In this document: positions 10,168 through 20,198 of the stretch, piece by piece | Numbering within the stretch: position 1 is the first letter of the stretch | Layout of the letters: each line of letters begins with the position of its first letter | NCBI GenBank assembly: GCA_945948185.1 | Contig: CAMFAL010000003.1 | Coordinates: 1 to 64,000, forward strand | Origin: an uncultured Clostridia bacterium | GTDB lineage: Bacteria > Bacillota > Clostridia > Oscillospirales > Oscillospiraceae | Reading direction: 5' to 3' | Length of the DNA stretch: 64,000 bases | The notes under the pieces: generated by a model | The model's database searches: none | The model's input: only the letters and a program-made list of their open reading frames with translations | Told to the model about the DNA's origin: nothing | Position numbers and translations under genes: made by a program

Positions 10168-10885
10168 ATTGCTTTGCCTTTCCGGAGATCTCCTCCACCG
10201 TGATCCGCCAGATCCCGGTACGGGCCAGACTCCGCCGGATGGCATCCTCAAAGCCTGCCATATTGTCCGGCGTATGGCGCTGGCAGAGAAGCCGCAGTGC
10301 TTCGATCTTCTCGGCCTCCTCCGTCACCTCTTCTGCCGTGCCGAATGCCACCGCGCACTGGTACAGCGTGGTGAACCGGTCCTGCTGGATCTCCGTGTTC
10401 CCCACGCAGGTGAGACATACTCTGGGATTTGCCCGCAGACAGCGGACCTTCCGTCCATCCATGGCACTGTGGAAATACACATTTCTATCCTTTCGGACAA
10501 TGGTAATAGGCAGGCCGTAAGGCGTACCGTCCTCCTCCATCATGGCCAGGAAAGCGTATTCGCATTGATCCACCACATCCCAGGCAAATTCCTCCGGCAT
10601 CTGCCGGTCCTTTCTTCGCATCTCCGTCATCGTCTCTTTCTCCTTTTCCTCTATCAACGCCATCTTCTGCTGCCGGGTCAACCGCTTGATGGCCGCTTCC
10701 CGCCGCAGAGCTGCTGACTTATCCGGCAGTTTCTCCCAATAGGCCAATTCTACGGGCAAATGGCTGCGGGTGTATTTGGCACCTCTGCCGCTTTGGTGGG
10801 CTGCCAGCCGCTTGGAAATATCATCCGTATAGCCCGTATACAGGGAAGCGTCCCCGCAGCGCAGCATATAGACGTACCAACTCAC
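10166..10885 (-). CDS. GIY-YIG nuclease-like domain fused to pyridoxamine 5'-phosphate oxidase-like (NimA-type) domain
   Basis: N-terminus WYVYMLRCGDASLYTGYTDDISKRLAAH (UPF0213/GIY-YIG); C-terminus YAFLAMMEEDGTPYGLPITIVRKDRNVYFHSA (PNPOx-like). Confidence 0.8.
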   Translation of the reverse strand: MSWYVYMLRCGDASLYTGYTDDISKRLAAHQSGRGAKYTRSHLPVELAYWEKLPDKSAALRREAAIKRLTRQQKMALIEEKEKETMTEMRRKDRQMPEEFAWDVVDQCEYAFLAMMEEDGTPYGLPITIVRKDRNVYFHSAMDGRKVRCLRANPRVCLTCVGNTEIQQDRFTTLYQCAVAFGTAEEVTEEAEKIEALRLLCQRHTPDNMAGFEDAIRRSLARTGIWRITVEEISGKAKQ

Positions 10886-10998
10886 GGCCTGGCCCCCTTT
10901 CCCGATCTAGCAGCCAGTATACCACACTTTTCCAACCAATGCAAAGGCACATAGGGACTTCCTCCTTCCGCATAAATAAAAGGGAGAGGAGGAATTCT

Positions 10999-11706
10999 AT
11001 GCTGTCTGCCGCATTGCTGCTGTTTGCCAATACCCTGTTGTTTTCCCTCCGCCTGTCGGGAGGCGGCTCTTTCCCAAAACCGCTGTCTGCCGCCGAGGAG
11101 CGGGAATGGCTGGACCGCTACGCCAAGGGGGACCCCGAGGCGCGGAATGTCCTGATTGAACGGAATCTCCGCCTGGTGGCCCATATCATCAAGAAGTATT
11201 ACACACAAAACGGCGATCAGGAGGACCTGATCTCCATCGGAACTATTGGGCTCATCAAGGGTATTTCCAGTTTTGACCCCTCCAAAGGTGCCCGTCTGGC
11301 GACTTATGCCGCCCGCTGTATTGAAAATGAAATCCTGATGTACTTTCGTGGACAGAAGAAGCTCCAGGGCGAGGTGTCCCTCTCGGACTCCATCGAATCA
11401 GATAAGGAGGGAAACGCCCTGCAGCTGATGGACGTAGTGGGGGTGGATGACACCATGTTGGAGGATATCCACGACCGGGACAGTGCGCTGAAGCTGCGTC
11501 AGCTGGTGCAGGAATACCTCACCCCGCGGGAATCTGAGATCATTCGCCTGCGCTACGGCCTGGGCGGAACCGTTCCTTTGACCCAACGCGAAGTCGCCGC
11601 CTCCTTCGGCATTTCCCGCAGCTATGTATCCCGCATCGAAAAACGAGCTTTGGAGAAGCTGCGGGCGGAGCTGGAACGACCTCAAAGCCAGCGCCGTCAA
11701 ACTTAA
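10999..11706 (+). CDS. sigK: RNA polymerase sporulation sigma factor SigK
   Basis: NLRLVAHIIKKY, EDLISIGTIGLIKGI, ATYAARCIENEILM; hydrophobic N-terminal pro-sequence; GGAGAGGAGG RBS; start trimmed from ORF 10939. Confidence 0.9.
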   Translation: MLSAALLLFANTLLFSLRLSGGGSFPKPLSAAEEREWLDRYAKGDPEARNVLIERNLRLVAHIIKKYYTQNGDQEDLISIGTIGLIKGISSFDPSKGARLATYAARCIENEILMYFRGQKKLQGEVSLSDSIESDKEGNALQLMDVVGVDDTMLEDIHDRDSALKLRQLVQEYLTPRESEIIRLRYGLGGTVPLTQREVAASFGISRSYVSRIEKRALEKLRAELERPQSQRRQT

Positions 11707-11734
11707 AGGGACTGCGAGATACCGCAGTCCCTTT
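11705..11734. terminator. bidirectional terminator hairpin
   Basis: AAAGGGACTGCG-agatac-CGCAGTCCCTTT between convergent sigK and lexA. Confidence 0.75.
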
Positions 11735-11744
11735 CACTTCTTTC

Positions 11745-12335
11745 TCAATAGCGGCGCACCACAGCGGAGACTTTTCCTAAAATTTGGGCATAAGTTCCAT
11801 CAATGGGAGAATAAACCTCATTTTCCGGCAGCAGCCAAATATGCCCGTTCTGCTTGGAAAAACGCTTGACCGTAGCCTCGTCCTCGATCATGGCAACCAC
11901 GATCTCACCATTGCTGCAGGTTTGCTGGCGGCGCACCACCACCAGGTCCCCCGGTAGGATACCTGCGTTCAGCATAGATTCGCCCCGGACACGGAGGGCA
12001 AAATACTCCTCTCCGTGTCCGCCGGTGTCGAAGGTCAGATAATCCTCGATACACTCCTCCGCCAGGATCGGGCTGCCCGCTGCCACATTGCCTACAATAG
12101 GGACCTTATCCTCCTGCGCAGCAGGCGCTGTCAGCGTGATGGCTCTTCCCTTTCCGGCACCTTTTTCGATGACCCCCGCTTCTTCCAAATGCTTCAAATG
12201 GAAATGTACCGTGGATGGGGACTTGAGCCCCACCGCCTCGCCGATTTCCCGCACAGAGGGGGGATAGCCCTGATCCCGAATACAGGACGCAATATACTCA
12301 TAGATTCTCTGCTGCATACTGGTCAGTTCCGCCAT
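11745..12335 (-). CDS. lexA: LexA repressor
   Basis: MAELTSMQQRIYEYI, GYPPSVREIGEAVGLKSPSTVHFHL HTH, RGESMLNAGI and VATVK-type catalytic region; start trimmed from ORF 12458. Confidence 0.95.
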   Translation of the reverse strand: MAELTSMQQRIYEYIASCIRDQGYPPSVREIGEAVGLKSPSTVHFHLKHLEEAGVIEKGAGKGRAITLTAPAAQEDKVPIVGNVAAGSPILAEECIEDYLTFDTGGHGEEYFALRVRGESMLNAGILPGDLVVVRRQQTCSNGEIVVAMIEDEATVKRFSKQNGHIWLLPENEVYSPIDGTYAQILGKVSAVVRRY

Positions 12336-13241
12336 GATGGACCTCCTGTTCTCTTTGCAGCTTTGCAAAATACTTTGTGTATATTGTATCACACTGTTCC
12401 CGCAAATGCAAACATTTGTTCCATATTTCATAGATTTTTTCAGCCGGCAGCTTCGCAAGAAAATGTTCCAGCAATCGGTTTACTTCCTCCGGTGCGTCTA
12501 CGTTGGCATTGTGCGCCGCGCCGCCGACAAGGTGCAGGGGGTACCCCTCACGGCAGCACCATTGCTCATTATAATGCCGGACCCTTCCGGTTCTGTCCCG
12601 CTCCCCCACGGTCAGACAAACCGGACAGGGAACTTTCAGTTCCTGTATCTCCGGGATGAAGCCCGCAAATCCCAGATACATGAGACGGCACAATTCCCTC
12701 CTGTCATACCCTTCCAGCATTTGCAGCATACCGCTCCTTCCCTCCGCCGTGGTACCGCACATGACCGCAATAACACCTCGCAGCATCCGGTCCGGGAAAA
12801 GCGGTAGCATCCATTTTGTCTACCGCAGCCAAAAGAGGTCCGACCGGCTGTAATAGGACGGGCCGTACGGGCATGTGCCGATGGTAAACAATCCCTCCAC
12901 CATGTCCGGGTACTTTGCGATCAGGGACTGTGCCACAGATCCGCCCGCTGACTGCCCGATCAACACGACCTTTTCCAATTGTTCCGCATTCAGGATTTCC
13001 TTCAATTCTTCCGCCAGGCGTGAATAAGAAAACCCTTCGTAGGGTCTGGACCGTCCGTGGATGGTGCATCCCATACTAGCTCGGTGTGCCTCCCTGCGAA
13101 ATACCGCGCCTGGCAATCGAACAAGCGGTGGTCTGCCGTTAATCCCGGCAGGAACACCAGATTTTGGCCATTTTTTTGGTCCGCCCGTTCCAGCCAGTAA
13201 TAAATCTTACCATATGGGGACACTCTGCATCGCTCTTCCAT
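12298..13241 (-). pseudogene. alpha/beta hydrolase, disrupted by one frameshift and one in-frame TAG
   Basis: Frame 1 MEERCRVSPYGKIYYWLE..VWDAP continues in frame 2 as HGRSRPYEGFSYSRLAEEL..LIGQSAGGSVAQSLI..; TAG at 12820-12822 followed in the same frame by TKWMLPLFPDRML.. Confidence 0.8.
12383..12422 (-). promoter_or_regulatory. lexA promoter with SOS box
   Basis: Minus strand GGAACAAATGTTTG (12409-12422) matches GAACNNNNGTTY; overlapping TTGCAT -35 and TACAAT -10 with 17-bp spacer. Confidence 0.82.
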
Positions 13242-13413
13242 TAGCGCACCTCATTTCCCGTCACCCTGCACGGCACAGGGCAGACCTGATTCACGGTTTT
13301 CTGATCATATCACGTTTACCTCATTCCCATCAATACCCGGTACCCTCAGTGGCCATTTTGGCCCCTCAGCCTGCACTGTACCCAAAATGAGGCTCTTTTT
13401 TTGAAAAAAGCCC

Positions 13414-13442
13414 TTGAAAACGCAGAAAAACTATGGTAACAT
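13414..13442 (+). promoter_or_regulatory. sigma-A-type promoter for secG
   Basis: TTGAAA - 17 bp - TAACAT. Confidence 0.5.
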
Positions 13443-13503
13443 GGATTTCTGTGAAGCGACTAAATATGTATCGCGCAAGCGTGAATTTTGGAGGTTGTCT
13501 GTT

Positions 13504-13743
13504 ATGTCTGCTTTGAAGCTCGTTATCACCATTCTGCAGCTGCTGTGCGGTCTGGCTATCATCGTTGCCGTTCTGTTCCAGTCCGGCAAGAGCGCCGGCC
13601 TGTCCGGTGCCATTGGTGGTGTTGCCGATTCCTTCCTGGCCAAGAACAAGGCCAAGACCCTGGATGCCAAGCTGGCCCGCGCCACCAAGTGGGTGGGTGC
13701 TGTTTTCCTGATCCTGACCCTGATTCTGCTGATCATGGGCTGA
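13504..13743 (+). CDS. secG: preprotein translocase subunit SecG
   Basis: ILQLLCGLAIIVAVLFQSGKSAGLSGAIGG; two TM segments; start trimmed from ORF 13414. Confidence 0.9.
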   Translation: MSALKLVITILQLLCGLAIIVAVLFQSGKSAGLSGAIGGVADSFLAKNKAKTLDAKLARATKWVGAVFLILTLILLIMG

Positions 13744-13774
13744 TCCTCTTTTGCGGCGATTATCACAGTTTAAA

Positions 13775-13814
13775 AAAGGAACTCCCCGAAATATCTCGGG
13801 GAGTTCCTTTTTAT
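13775..13814. terminator. bidirectional terminator
   Basis: AAAAAGGAACTCCCCGA-aatat-CTCGGGGAGTTCCTTTTT. Confidence 0.85.
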
Positions 13815-14530
13815 GTTGGCCCGGTACCGGTACGGTACAGCTTTCCCGCCTCCGGCGTCACACCGTTCAGCCGCAGCAATTCTTCCACCGTCACAAAGCA
13901 GTAGCCCTGCGCCTCCAGGGTGTCCACCACCTTCAGGGCGGCATCCACGGAGGTACCATAGATGTCGTGAAGCAGGATGATGCTGTTGGGCTTCACATCC
14001 TTCAGAATGGCCCGCACCACCTTTTCCGTGTTTTTGCTCTCCCAGTCCCGTGGGTCCACGGACCACTTGACCATGGGGACCTGGATCAGCGTTTCCGTGC
14101 CCGGCGTGATCAGTCCATAGGGCGGCCGCAGCCAGTATCCGCTGCCTCCCAGGAGCGTTTCCAGCAGTTCATCATTCTTCCCTACTTCTTCCTGGATAAC
14201 GGCCGCTGAAGCGCCTTCCAACCGCACATGGCTCCAGGTGTGGTTCCCCACCTGATGACCTTCCGCCTGTATCCGCTTCACCAGCTCGGGATACCGCTCC
14301 GCCTGCTCACCCACCAAAAAAAATGTGGCACTGGCGCCCCGTTCCTTGAGGCCATCCAGCAGACGGTCCGTAGTCCCCTGACGGGGGCCGTCGTCAAAAG
14401 TCAGGGCCACATAATGCGTTTCCGCCGGAATTTGGGCCGTACCGTCTACGGCACGGTCAGCCGGCATTTTCCCCACCAAAAGGGACAACAGGCCCACGCA
14501 GAGCCAAAAGCATATCCACTGTTTCCGCAT
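13811..14530 (-). CDS. polysaccharide deacetylase family protein (NodB domain)
   Basis: VALTFDDGPRQGTTDRLLDGL, GHQVGNHTWSH, RPPYG motifs; N-terminal signal/TM segment. Confidence 0.9.
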   Translation of the reverse strand: MRKQWICFWLCVGLLSLLVGKMPADRAVDGTAQIPAETHYVALTFDDGPRQGTTDRLLDGLKERGASATFFLVGEQAERYPELVKRIQAEGHQVGNHTWSHVRLEGASAAVIQEEVGKNDELLETLLGGSGYWLRPPYGLITPGTETLIQVPMVKWSVDPRDWESKNTEKVVRAILKDVKPNSIILLHDIYGTSVDAALKVVDTLEAQGYCFVTVEELLRLNGVTPEAGKLYRTGTGPT

Positions 14531-14612
14531 CCACTTTCATTCCCTCCGTATTTTCAGAGGTAGCTTGTGCAGTCGTGCGGAAAATACCGCTGTCAAAAAT
14601 TTGATTTTAACA

Positions 14613-14651
14613 CAAAAACCGTCCCGGCTCATTAGGCCGGGACGGTTTTCT
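14613..14651. terminator. terminator hairpin
   Basis: AAAACCGTCCCGGC-tcatta-GGCCGGGACGGTTTT. Confidence 0.75.
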
Positions 14652-15040
14652 CACAGGAAAATATAGAAGATCTGGCTCAAAATATTAAATGCTATCACCG
14701 CGAAAACAATCCAGAATACCAGGACCGCGGGATTCTTCTTCCCCGCTCCCTGCCGGGACTGCCTGGCAGGCTGGCGGAAGGTCGGCCGTGTTCCTCGTCT
14801 GAGTATTTCCTCCGCTTCCAAATCTGTGCCGCGGCGCTTCCGGTTTTCCGCATGCAGCTCCGCATGGACAAAGGAATTCCTATGATTCTCTTCATTGATG
14901 CCCTCCACCCGGATCACGGTCCCGTCGGCGCCGATGTCTATTGTCTTGGAGGGCTGCGTAAAGGCACCGCAGCGGGGGCAGAAATCATCCATATCATAGT
15001 TGTACCGCTTTCCGCATTCGTGGCATTGAACCCGCCTCAT
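14651..15040 (-). CDS. zinc-ribbon protein with C-terminal TM helix
   Basis: CHECGKRYNYDMDDFCPRCGAF zinc ribbon; C-terminal VLVFWIVFAVIAFNILSQIFYIFL; start trimmed from ORF 15163. Confidence 0.75.
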   Translation of the reverse strand: MRRVQCHECGKRYNYDMDDFCPRCGAFTQPSKTIDIGADGTVIRVEGINEENHRNSFVHAELHAENRKRRGTDLEAEEILRRGTRPTFRQPARQSRQGAGKKNPAVLVFWIVFAVIAFNILSQIFYIFL

Positions 15041-15125
15041 AGGACCGCCTCCTTTTTTCTTGAAAACATTATAACACAGCGCGTCATGTTTGCAAAGGCC
15101 GCATTTTCTTTCCCGGGAAAACTCA

Positions 15126-15175
15126 AAAAGCCCTTTGTCTTGAGGCCTAGGTCCCCAAGACAAAGGGCTTTTTTG
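15126..15175 (-). terminator. terminator of the ribosomal protein superoperon
   Basis: AAAAAGCCCTTTGTCTTG ... CAAGACAAAGGGCTTTTT, 18-bp perfect arms downstream of rplQ. Confidence 0.85.
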
Positions 15176-15197
15176 AATCAGTCAGCTGAACCTGTGA

Positions 15198-15542
15198 TTA
15201 TTTCACCAGTTCGATGATCGCAGTCTCAGCGGCGTCACCGCGGCGGACGCCGGTGCGCACGATGCGGGTGTAGCCGCCGTTGCGCTCTGCATAGCTGGGA
15301 GCGATCTCCTTGAACAGCTTCTTGCAGACGTCCTCACGGGTGATGAAGCTCATAGCCTGACGATAAGCGGCCAGGTCGTTCTTCTTGCCGAGGGTGATCA
15401 TCTTCTCAGCCATGGGCTTGATCTCCTTGGCACGGGTGACGGTGGTCTCCATCTTCCCGTTGTCCAGGAAATCCGTGACCTGCTGACGCAGCATTGCCAT
15501 ACGCTGGTCAGTGGTCTTGCCAAGTTTCCGAGTTCCGGGCAT
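15198..15542 (-). CDS. rplQ: 50S ribosomal protein L17
   Basis: [22 protein letters not shown]; position after rpoA. Confidence 0.96.
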   Translation of the reverse strand: MPGTRKLGKTTDQRMAMLRQQVTDFLDNGKMETTVTRAKEIKPMAEKMITLGKKNDLAAYRQAMSFITREDVCKKLFKEIAPSYAERNGGYTRIVRTGVRRGDAAETAIIELVK

Positions 15543-15606
15543 TTCGGTTTCCTCCTTATCAGGATTTTGGTCAGCCGGTGGGTTCTGTCCGCCGGCGTAG
15601 AATCAA

Positions 15607-16557
15607 TTAGTTGTTTTCTTCGTCGGCCAGATGCAGACCCATCATAGCCAGCTTGTTGATGACCTCTTCCAGGGACTTACGGCCCAGGTTGCGGACCTTC
15701 ATCATCTCGTCCTCGGTCTTGGAGATCAAGTCCTCAACGGTGTTGATGTTGGCGCGCTTCAGGCAGTTGAAGCTACGGACGGAAAGATCCAGCTCCTCAA
15801 TGGTCATCTCCAGGACCTTGTCCCGCTGGGCTTCGGCCTTCTCCACCACGGTAGGCTTGCTGCCCACGTTCTCAGAGAGATCGGTGAAGAGAGTGAAGTG
15901 GTCGCACAGGATCTTGGCACCCAGAGACACAGCATCCCGGGCGGAGATGGTACCGTCGGTCCAGACTTCCAGGGTCAGCTTGTCGAAGTCGCTGGAGGCA
16001 CCCACGCGAGTGGGCTCCACGGTGTAATTCACCTTGTACACGGGCGTGTAGATGGAGTCCACGGCAATGGTGCCGATCACGTTCTGCTGGGGCTTGTTGC
16101 GGTCAGCGGGCACATAGCCACGGCCATGGGACAGGGTGATCTCCATGTTCAGAGTGGCACCGTTGTCCAGGGTAGCGATGTGCATATCGGGATTCAGAAC
16201 CTCCACTTCACCGTCGGCCTTGATGTCGCCGGCAGTTACTTCGCAGGGGCCCACCGCCTCGATATAGACGGTCTTAACCGTCTCACTGTGCAGCTTGGTC
16301 AGGAGGCCTTTTACATTCAGGACGATCTCCGTCACGTCTTCCTTCACACCGGGAATGGTGGAAAACTCATGCTGGACACCGGCAATCTTGATGGTGGTCG
16401 GAGCGGTGCCGGGCAGAGAGGAAAGCATAATGCGGCGGAGCGCATTGCCCAGGGTCGTGCCGTATCCGCGCTCCAGGGGCTCCACCACGTACTTGCCGTA
16501 CGTCACGTCGCCGGGCGCCTCGATACATTCGATCTGGGGCTTTTCAATTTCGATCAT
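15607..16557 (-). CDS. rpoA: DNA-directed RNA polymerase subunit alpha
   Basis: [31 protein letters not shown]; alpha-[13 protein letters not shown]; start trimmed to MIEIEKP. Confidence 0.97.
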   Translation of the reverse strand: MIEIEKPQIECIEAPGDVTYGKYVVEPLERGYGTTLGNALRRIMLSSLPGTAPTTIKIAGVQHEFSTIPGVKEDVTEIVLNVKGLLTKLHSETVKTVYIEAVGPCEVTAGDIKADGEVEVLNPDMHIATLDNGATLNMEITLSHGRGYVPADRNKPQQNVIGTIAVDSIYTPVYKVNYTVEPTRVGASSDFDKLTLEVWTDGTISARDAVSLGAKILCDHFTLFTDLSENVGSKPTVVEKAEAQRDKVLEMTIEELDLSVRSFNCLKRANINTVEDLISKTEDEMMKVRNLGRKSLEEVINKLAMMGLHLADEENN

Positions 16558-16641
16558 GCAGTTACCCTCCTTCATCTTCTCATTGCGGCCATGCACAGCA
16601 GGCCGCAGGCAGTTTGTATCATCTTCGAGGGTATCCTCCAA

Positions 16642-17268
16642 TTACTTGGAGTACAACTCGACGATGAGATGCTCCTCGATGGGAAGATCAATATCCTCAC
16701 GGGCAGGTTCTGCGATGACCTTGGCCACGTTGTTCTTGTCCATTTCCAGCCACTTGGGGACCACGCGGGAAGCGTTGGCCTCCAGGGAGCCCTTGAACTT
16801 ATCCAGGCTGCGGGAACCTTCCTTCAGCTCCACCACATCGCCGGTCTTCACCAGGTAGGAAGGAATGTTGACCTTCTTTCCGTTGACGGTGAAGTGGCCG
16901 TGCAGCACCAGCTGACGGGCCTCAGCGCGGCTCATGGCGAAACCCAGGCGATACACCACGTTGTCCAGACGGGTCTCCAGAATGGACAGCAGGTTCTCAC
17001 CGGTCATGCCAGCCTTCTTGTTGGCCATCTCGAAGTAGTCATGGAACTGGCTCTCCAGGACGCCATAATAGCGCTTGGCCTTCTGCTTCTCACGCAGCTG
17101 CAGGCCATACTCGCTCAGCTTCTTGTTTCTTGCATTGCCGTGCATGCCGGGAGCGTAACCACGACGCTCGATGGAGCACTTATCCGTGTAGCAGCGGTCG
17201 CCCTTCAGGAAGAGCTTCTGGCCTTCTCTGCGGCAAAGGCGGCAGACTGCGCCGGTATATCTTGCCAT
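16642..17268 (-). CDS. rpsD: 30S ribosomal protein S4
   Basis: [44 protein letters not shown]. Confidence 0.97.
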   Translation of the reverse strand: MARYTGAVCRLCRREGQKLFLKGDRCYTDKCSIERRGYAPGMHGNARNKKLSEYGLQLREKQKAKRYYGVLESQFHDYFEMANKKAGMTGENLLSILETRLDNVVYRLGFAMSRAEARQLVLHGHFTVNGKKVNIPSYLVKTGDVVELKEGSRSLDKFKGSLEANASRVVPKWLEMDKNNVAKVIAEPAREDIDLPIEEHLIVELYSK

Positions 17269-17291
17269 ATTGCTTGTTACCTCCTCTTTTA

Positions 17292-17699
17292 TTACACGCG
17301 GCGACGCTTCGGGGGACGGCAGCCGTTGTGGGGAATGGGAGTGACGTCCTTAATCATGGTCACTTCCAGGCCCACGGCCTGCAGTGCGCGGATCGCAGCC
17401 TCGCGGCCCTGGCCGGGGCCCTTGACGAAGACCTCAACGGTCTTCAGGCCATGCTCCATCGCGGCGCGGGCAGCGGTCTCAGCCGCAGTCTGAGCAGCGA
17501 AGGGAGTGGACTTCTTGCTGCCGCGGAAACCCAGTCCGCCGGAGGAAGCCCAGGAAATGGCGTTGCCCTGGGTATCAGTGACAGTCACCATAGTGTTGTT
17601 GAAAGAAGAACGGATATGGACCTGACCACGCTCGATGTTCTTCTTTTCGCGGCGGCGGCGAATGACTTTCTTGCCGCCGGAAGCCTTAGCAGTTGCCAT
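17292..17699 (-). CDS. rpsK: 30S ribosomal protein S11
   Basis: [37 protein letters not shown]-terminus. Confidence 0.97.
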   Translation of the reverse strand: MATAKASGGKKVIRRRREKKNIERGQVHIRSSFNNTMVTVTDTQGNAISWASSGGLGFRGSKKSTPFAAQTAAETAARAAMEHGLKTVEVFVKGPGQGREAAIRALQAVGLEVTMIKDVTPIPHNGCRPPKRRRV

Positions 17700-17714
17700 G
17701 TTCGATCTCCTTCC

Positions 17715-18080
17715 TTACTTCTTCTTGTTAGCAATGGTCTTCTTGGGACCCTTGCGGGTTCTTGCGTTGGTCTTGCTGCGCTGGCCGCGGACGGGCAGGC
17801 CCTTGCGGTGACGCAGGCCGCGATAGCAGCCGATCTCGCTCAGACGCTTGATGTCCAGAGCGGTCTGGCGGCGCAGGTCACCCTCGACGACGTACTCGTC
17901 GATGGCGTCACGGAGCTTCTGCTCGTCAGCGTCGGACAGATCCTTCACGCGGGTGTCGGGGTCGACGCCAGTCTTCGCCAGGATATCCTTGGCGCTCTTT
18001 CTGCCAATGCCGTAGATATAGGTGAGGCCGATCTCGATACGCTTATCCTTCGGCAGGTCAATACCGGCAATACGTGCCAT
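17715..18080 (-). CDS. rpsM: 30S ribosomal protein S13
   Basis: [48 protein letters not shown]-type C-terminus. Confidence 0.97.
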   Translation of the reverse strand: MARIAGIDLPKDKRIEIGLTYIYGIGRKSAKDILAKTGVDPDTRVKDLSDADEQKLRDAIDEYVVEGDLRRQTALDIKRLSEIGCYRGLRHRKGLPVRGQRSKTNARTRKGPKKTIANKKK

Positions 18081-18106
18081 ACTCTTAAAGCACCTCCAAT
18101 TAAATG

Positions 18107-18238
<132 letters not shown>

Positions 18239-18275
18239 TCAGCGGTTTCAAGTCATTTCTTTCGCCGGACACAGC

Positions 18276-18494
18276 TTACTTGCTGCGCCAGGTGATCCGG
18301 CCGCGGGTCAGATCGTACGGGGACATCTCCACCGTGACCTTGTCGCCGGGCAGAATCCTGATGAAATTCATTCTGAGTTTTCCGGAAATATGCGCCAGAA
18401 TCGTGTGTCCATTTCCAATGTCAACCTGGAACGTCGTGTTGGGCAGGGCTTCCACCACAACACCTTCCACTTCGATCATATCGGATTTTGCCAA
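18276..18494 (-). CDS. infA: translation initiation factor IF-1
   Basis: [32 protein letters not shown]-terminus. Confidence 0.97.
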   Translation of the reverse strand: MAKSDMIEVEGVVVEALPNTTFQVDIGNGHTILAHISGKLRMNFIRILPGDKVTVEMSPYDLTRGRITWRSK

Positions 18495-18497
18495 ACG

Positions 18498-18782
18498 TTA
18501 TCCCTCCTGGTCCGGTTGGACTTCCTCGCGGCAGGCGGCGAGGGTCCTTCGAAGTTCACTGTTGGTGATCTTCTCGTTGCCTTTGATCTTTTCAGAAAGC
18601 CGGGTCTCCTCCGCCGACACAAACAGCACATGTCTGCGCTTCTTGCGCTTAGGGTTCTCCACCTTTCTGGATTTACCGTCCGCCAGCAGGAGGTACTCCC
18701 CCTCTGCCGCTAAAACGACAAAGAGCTTGCCCTTGTCCCTGCCGGCGTCGGATCGGACGATATTTGATTTTGCAATTTCCAT
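18498..18782 (-). CDS. KOW domain-containing RNA-binding protein
   Basis: Small basic protein GRDKGKLFVVLA... between infA and map, as in many Clostridia spc operons. Confidence 0.75.
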   Translation of the reverse strand: MEIAKSNIVRSDAGRDKGKLFVVLAAEGEYLLLADGKSRKVENPKRKKRRHVLFVSAEETRLSEKIKGNEKITNSELRRTLAACREEVQPDQEG

Positions 18783-18792
18783 ACGTTTCCTC

Positions 18793-19545
18793 TCAAATGG
18801 CGGGGGCCGTCAGAATCTCGGGCTCGCCGTCGGTGATCAGGACCGTATTCTCATAGTGTGCCGCCCACTTACCGTCCAGCGTCCGGACGGTCCAGCCGTC
18901 AGGCATCAGGTTGATGGCAGCGCTGCCGGCGTTCACCATGGGTTCAATTGCAAGGGTCATGCCCCGCAGAAGCCGCGGTCCCCGGCCGGGATGGCCGTAG
19001 TTGGGGATCTCAGGCGACTCATGCATCTCGGCGCCGACACCATGGCCGACGTACTCCCGGACGATGGAGTAGCCGTGGCTTTCCACATAGGACTGAATGG
19101 CCGCAGAGATATCCTGCAGACGGTGCCCTTCCTTTGCGAACTTAATTCCCTCAAAAAAGCTCTGCCTGGTCACATCGATCAGTTCCTGTGCTTCCTTGGA
19201 AATCTGTCCGCAGGCAAAGGTCGCCGCGCAGTCACCGTGGAATCCTCCGATATAGGCACCCACATCCACGCTGACGATGTCGCCCTCCCGCAGCAACCGT
19301 TTACCGGGAATGCCGTGGATAACTTCGTCGTTGACGCTGATACAGGCGCTGGCCGGATAGCCGTGATAATGGAGGAAGGACGGGACCGCTCCCTGTTTGC
19401 GGATGAAATGCTCCACCGCGCGGTCGATCTCCTGGGTTGTTACGCCGGGTCTTACCATTTCCCCTGCCAAGGCACGGGCAGCCGCGGTAATTTTTCCGGC
19501 CCGACGCATCAAGTCGATCTCATGGGCAGATTTCAGCGTAATCAT
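18793..19545 (-). CDS. map: type I methionyl aminopeptidase
   Basis: MITLKSAHEIDLMRRAGKI; VNDEVIHGIPG; GHGVG; TIEP-like LAIEPMV. Confidence 0.96.
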   Translation of the reverse strand: MITLKSAHEIDLMRRAGKITAAARALAGEMVRPGVTTQEIDRAVEHFIRKQGAVPSFLHYHGYPASACISVNDEVIHGIPGKRLLREGDIVSVDVGAYIGGFHGDCAATFACGQISKEAQELIDVTRQSFFEGIKFAKEGHRLQDISAAIQSYVESHGYSIVREYVGHGVGAEMHESPEIPNYGHPGRGPRLLRGMTLAIEPMVNAGSAAINLMPDGWTVRTLDGKWAAHYENTVLITDGEPEILTAPAI

Positions 19546-19549
19546 CGCT

Positions 19550-20182
19550 TCATCTCCCCAACGCGCGGAGGATGGCCTCAGAGGTCTCCGCCACAGTCGG
19601 CTGGTTCTCTACGGATTTCAGGAGGCCGCGCTTCGCATAGAAGTCCTTCAGGGGTTCGGTCTCCTGGTGATAGACCTCGAGGCGGTGCTTGACCGTCTCG
19701 GGTTCATCATCGTGACGCTGGATCAGTTTGCCGCCGCACTTATCGCAGATACCCTCCTGCTTGGGAGGCACAGCCACCAGATGGTAGCTGGCGCCGCAGT
19801 GCTCACAGACGCGGCGTCCGCTCATGCGCTCCATGATAACCTCGTCGGAGATTTCGATGGAGATGACATCGTCGAACACGATGCCGGCCTTCTCCAGGGA
19901 CTCAGCCTGGGCGATGGTGCGGGGCACGCCGTCCAGGATGTAGCCGTTCTTGCAGTCGTCCTCGGCCACCCGGTCATGGATAATGCCGATAATGACCTCG
20001 TCGGGCACAAGCTTGCCGGCCTTCATATAGGCCTCGGCCTGCTTGCCGGTCTCCGTGCCGGCCTTGATGGCAGCACGGAGCATGTTGCCCGTGGAGATGG
20101 TAGGGATGTCCAGCTCTTTACACAGGATATCGGCCTGTGTTCCCTTCCCGGCGCCGGGGGCGCCAAGCAGGATCAGTTTCAT
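19550..20182 (-). CDS. adk: adenylate kinase
   Basis: MKLILLGAPGAGKGTQA Walker A; zinc-type LID CEHCGASYH..CDKCGG. Confidence 0.97.
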   Translation of the reverse strand: MKLILLGAPGAGKGTQADILCKELDIPTISTGNMLRAAIKAGTETGKQAEAYMKAGKLVPDEVIIGIIHDRVAEDDCKNGYILDGVPRTIAQAESLEKAGIVFDDVISIEISDEVIMERMSGRRVCEHCGASYHLVAVPPKQEGICDKCGGKLIQRHDDEPETVKHRLEVYHQETEPLKDFYAKRGLLKSVENQPTVAETSEAILRALGR

Positions 20183-20198
20183 AAAACTGCCCTCTTTC

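Noticed and set aside
15631-17493. 620-aa plus-strand ORF, and similar long plus-strand ORFs across the ribosomal operon (e.g. 27173-28402, 29855-31273)
   Set aside because: Antisense to rpoA/rpsD/rpsK and other r-protein genes; codon-bias artefacts.
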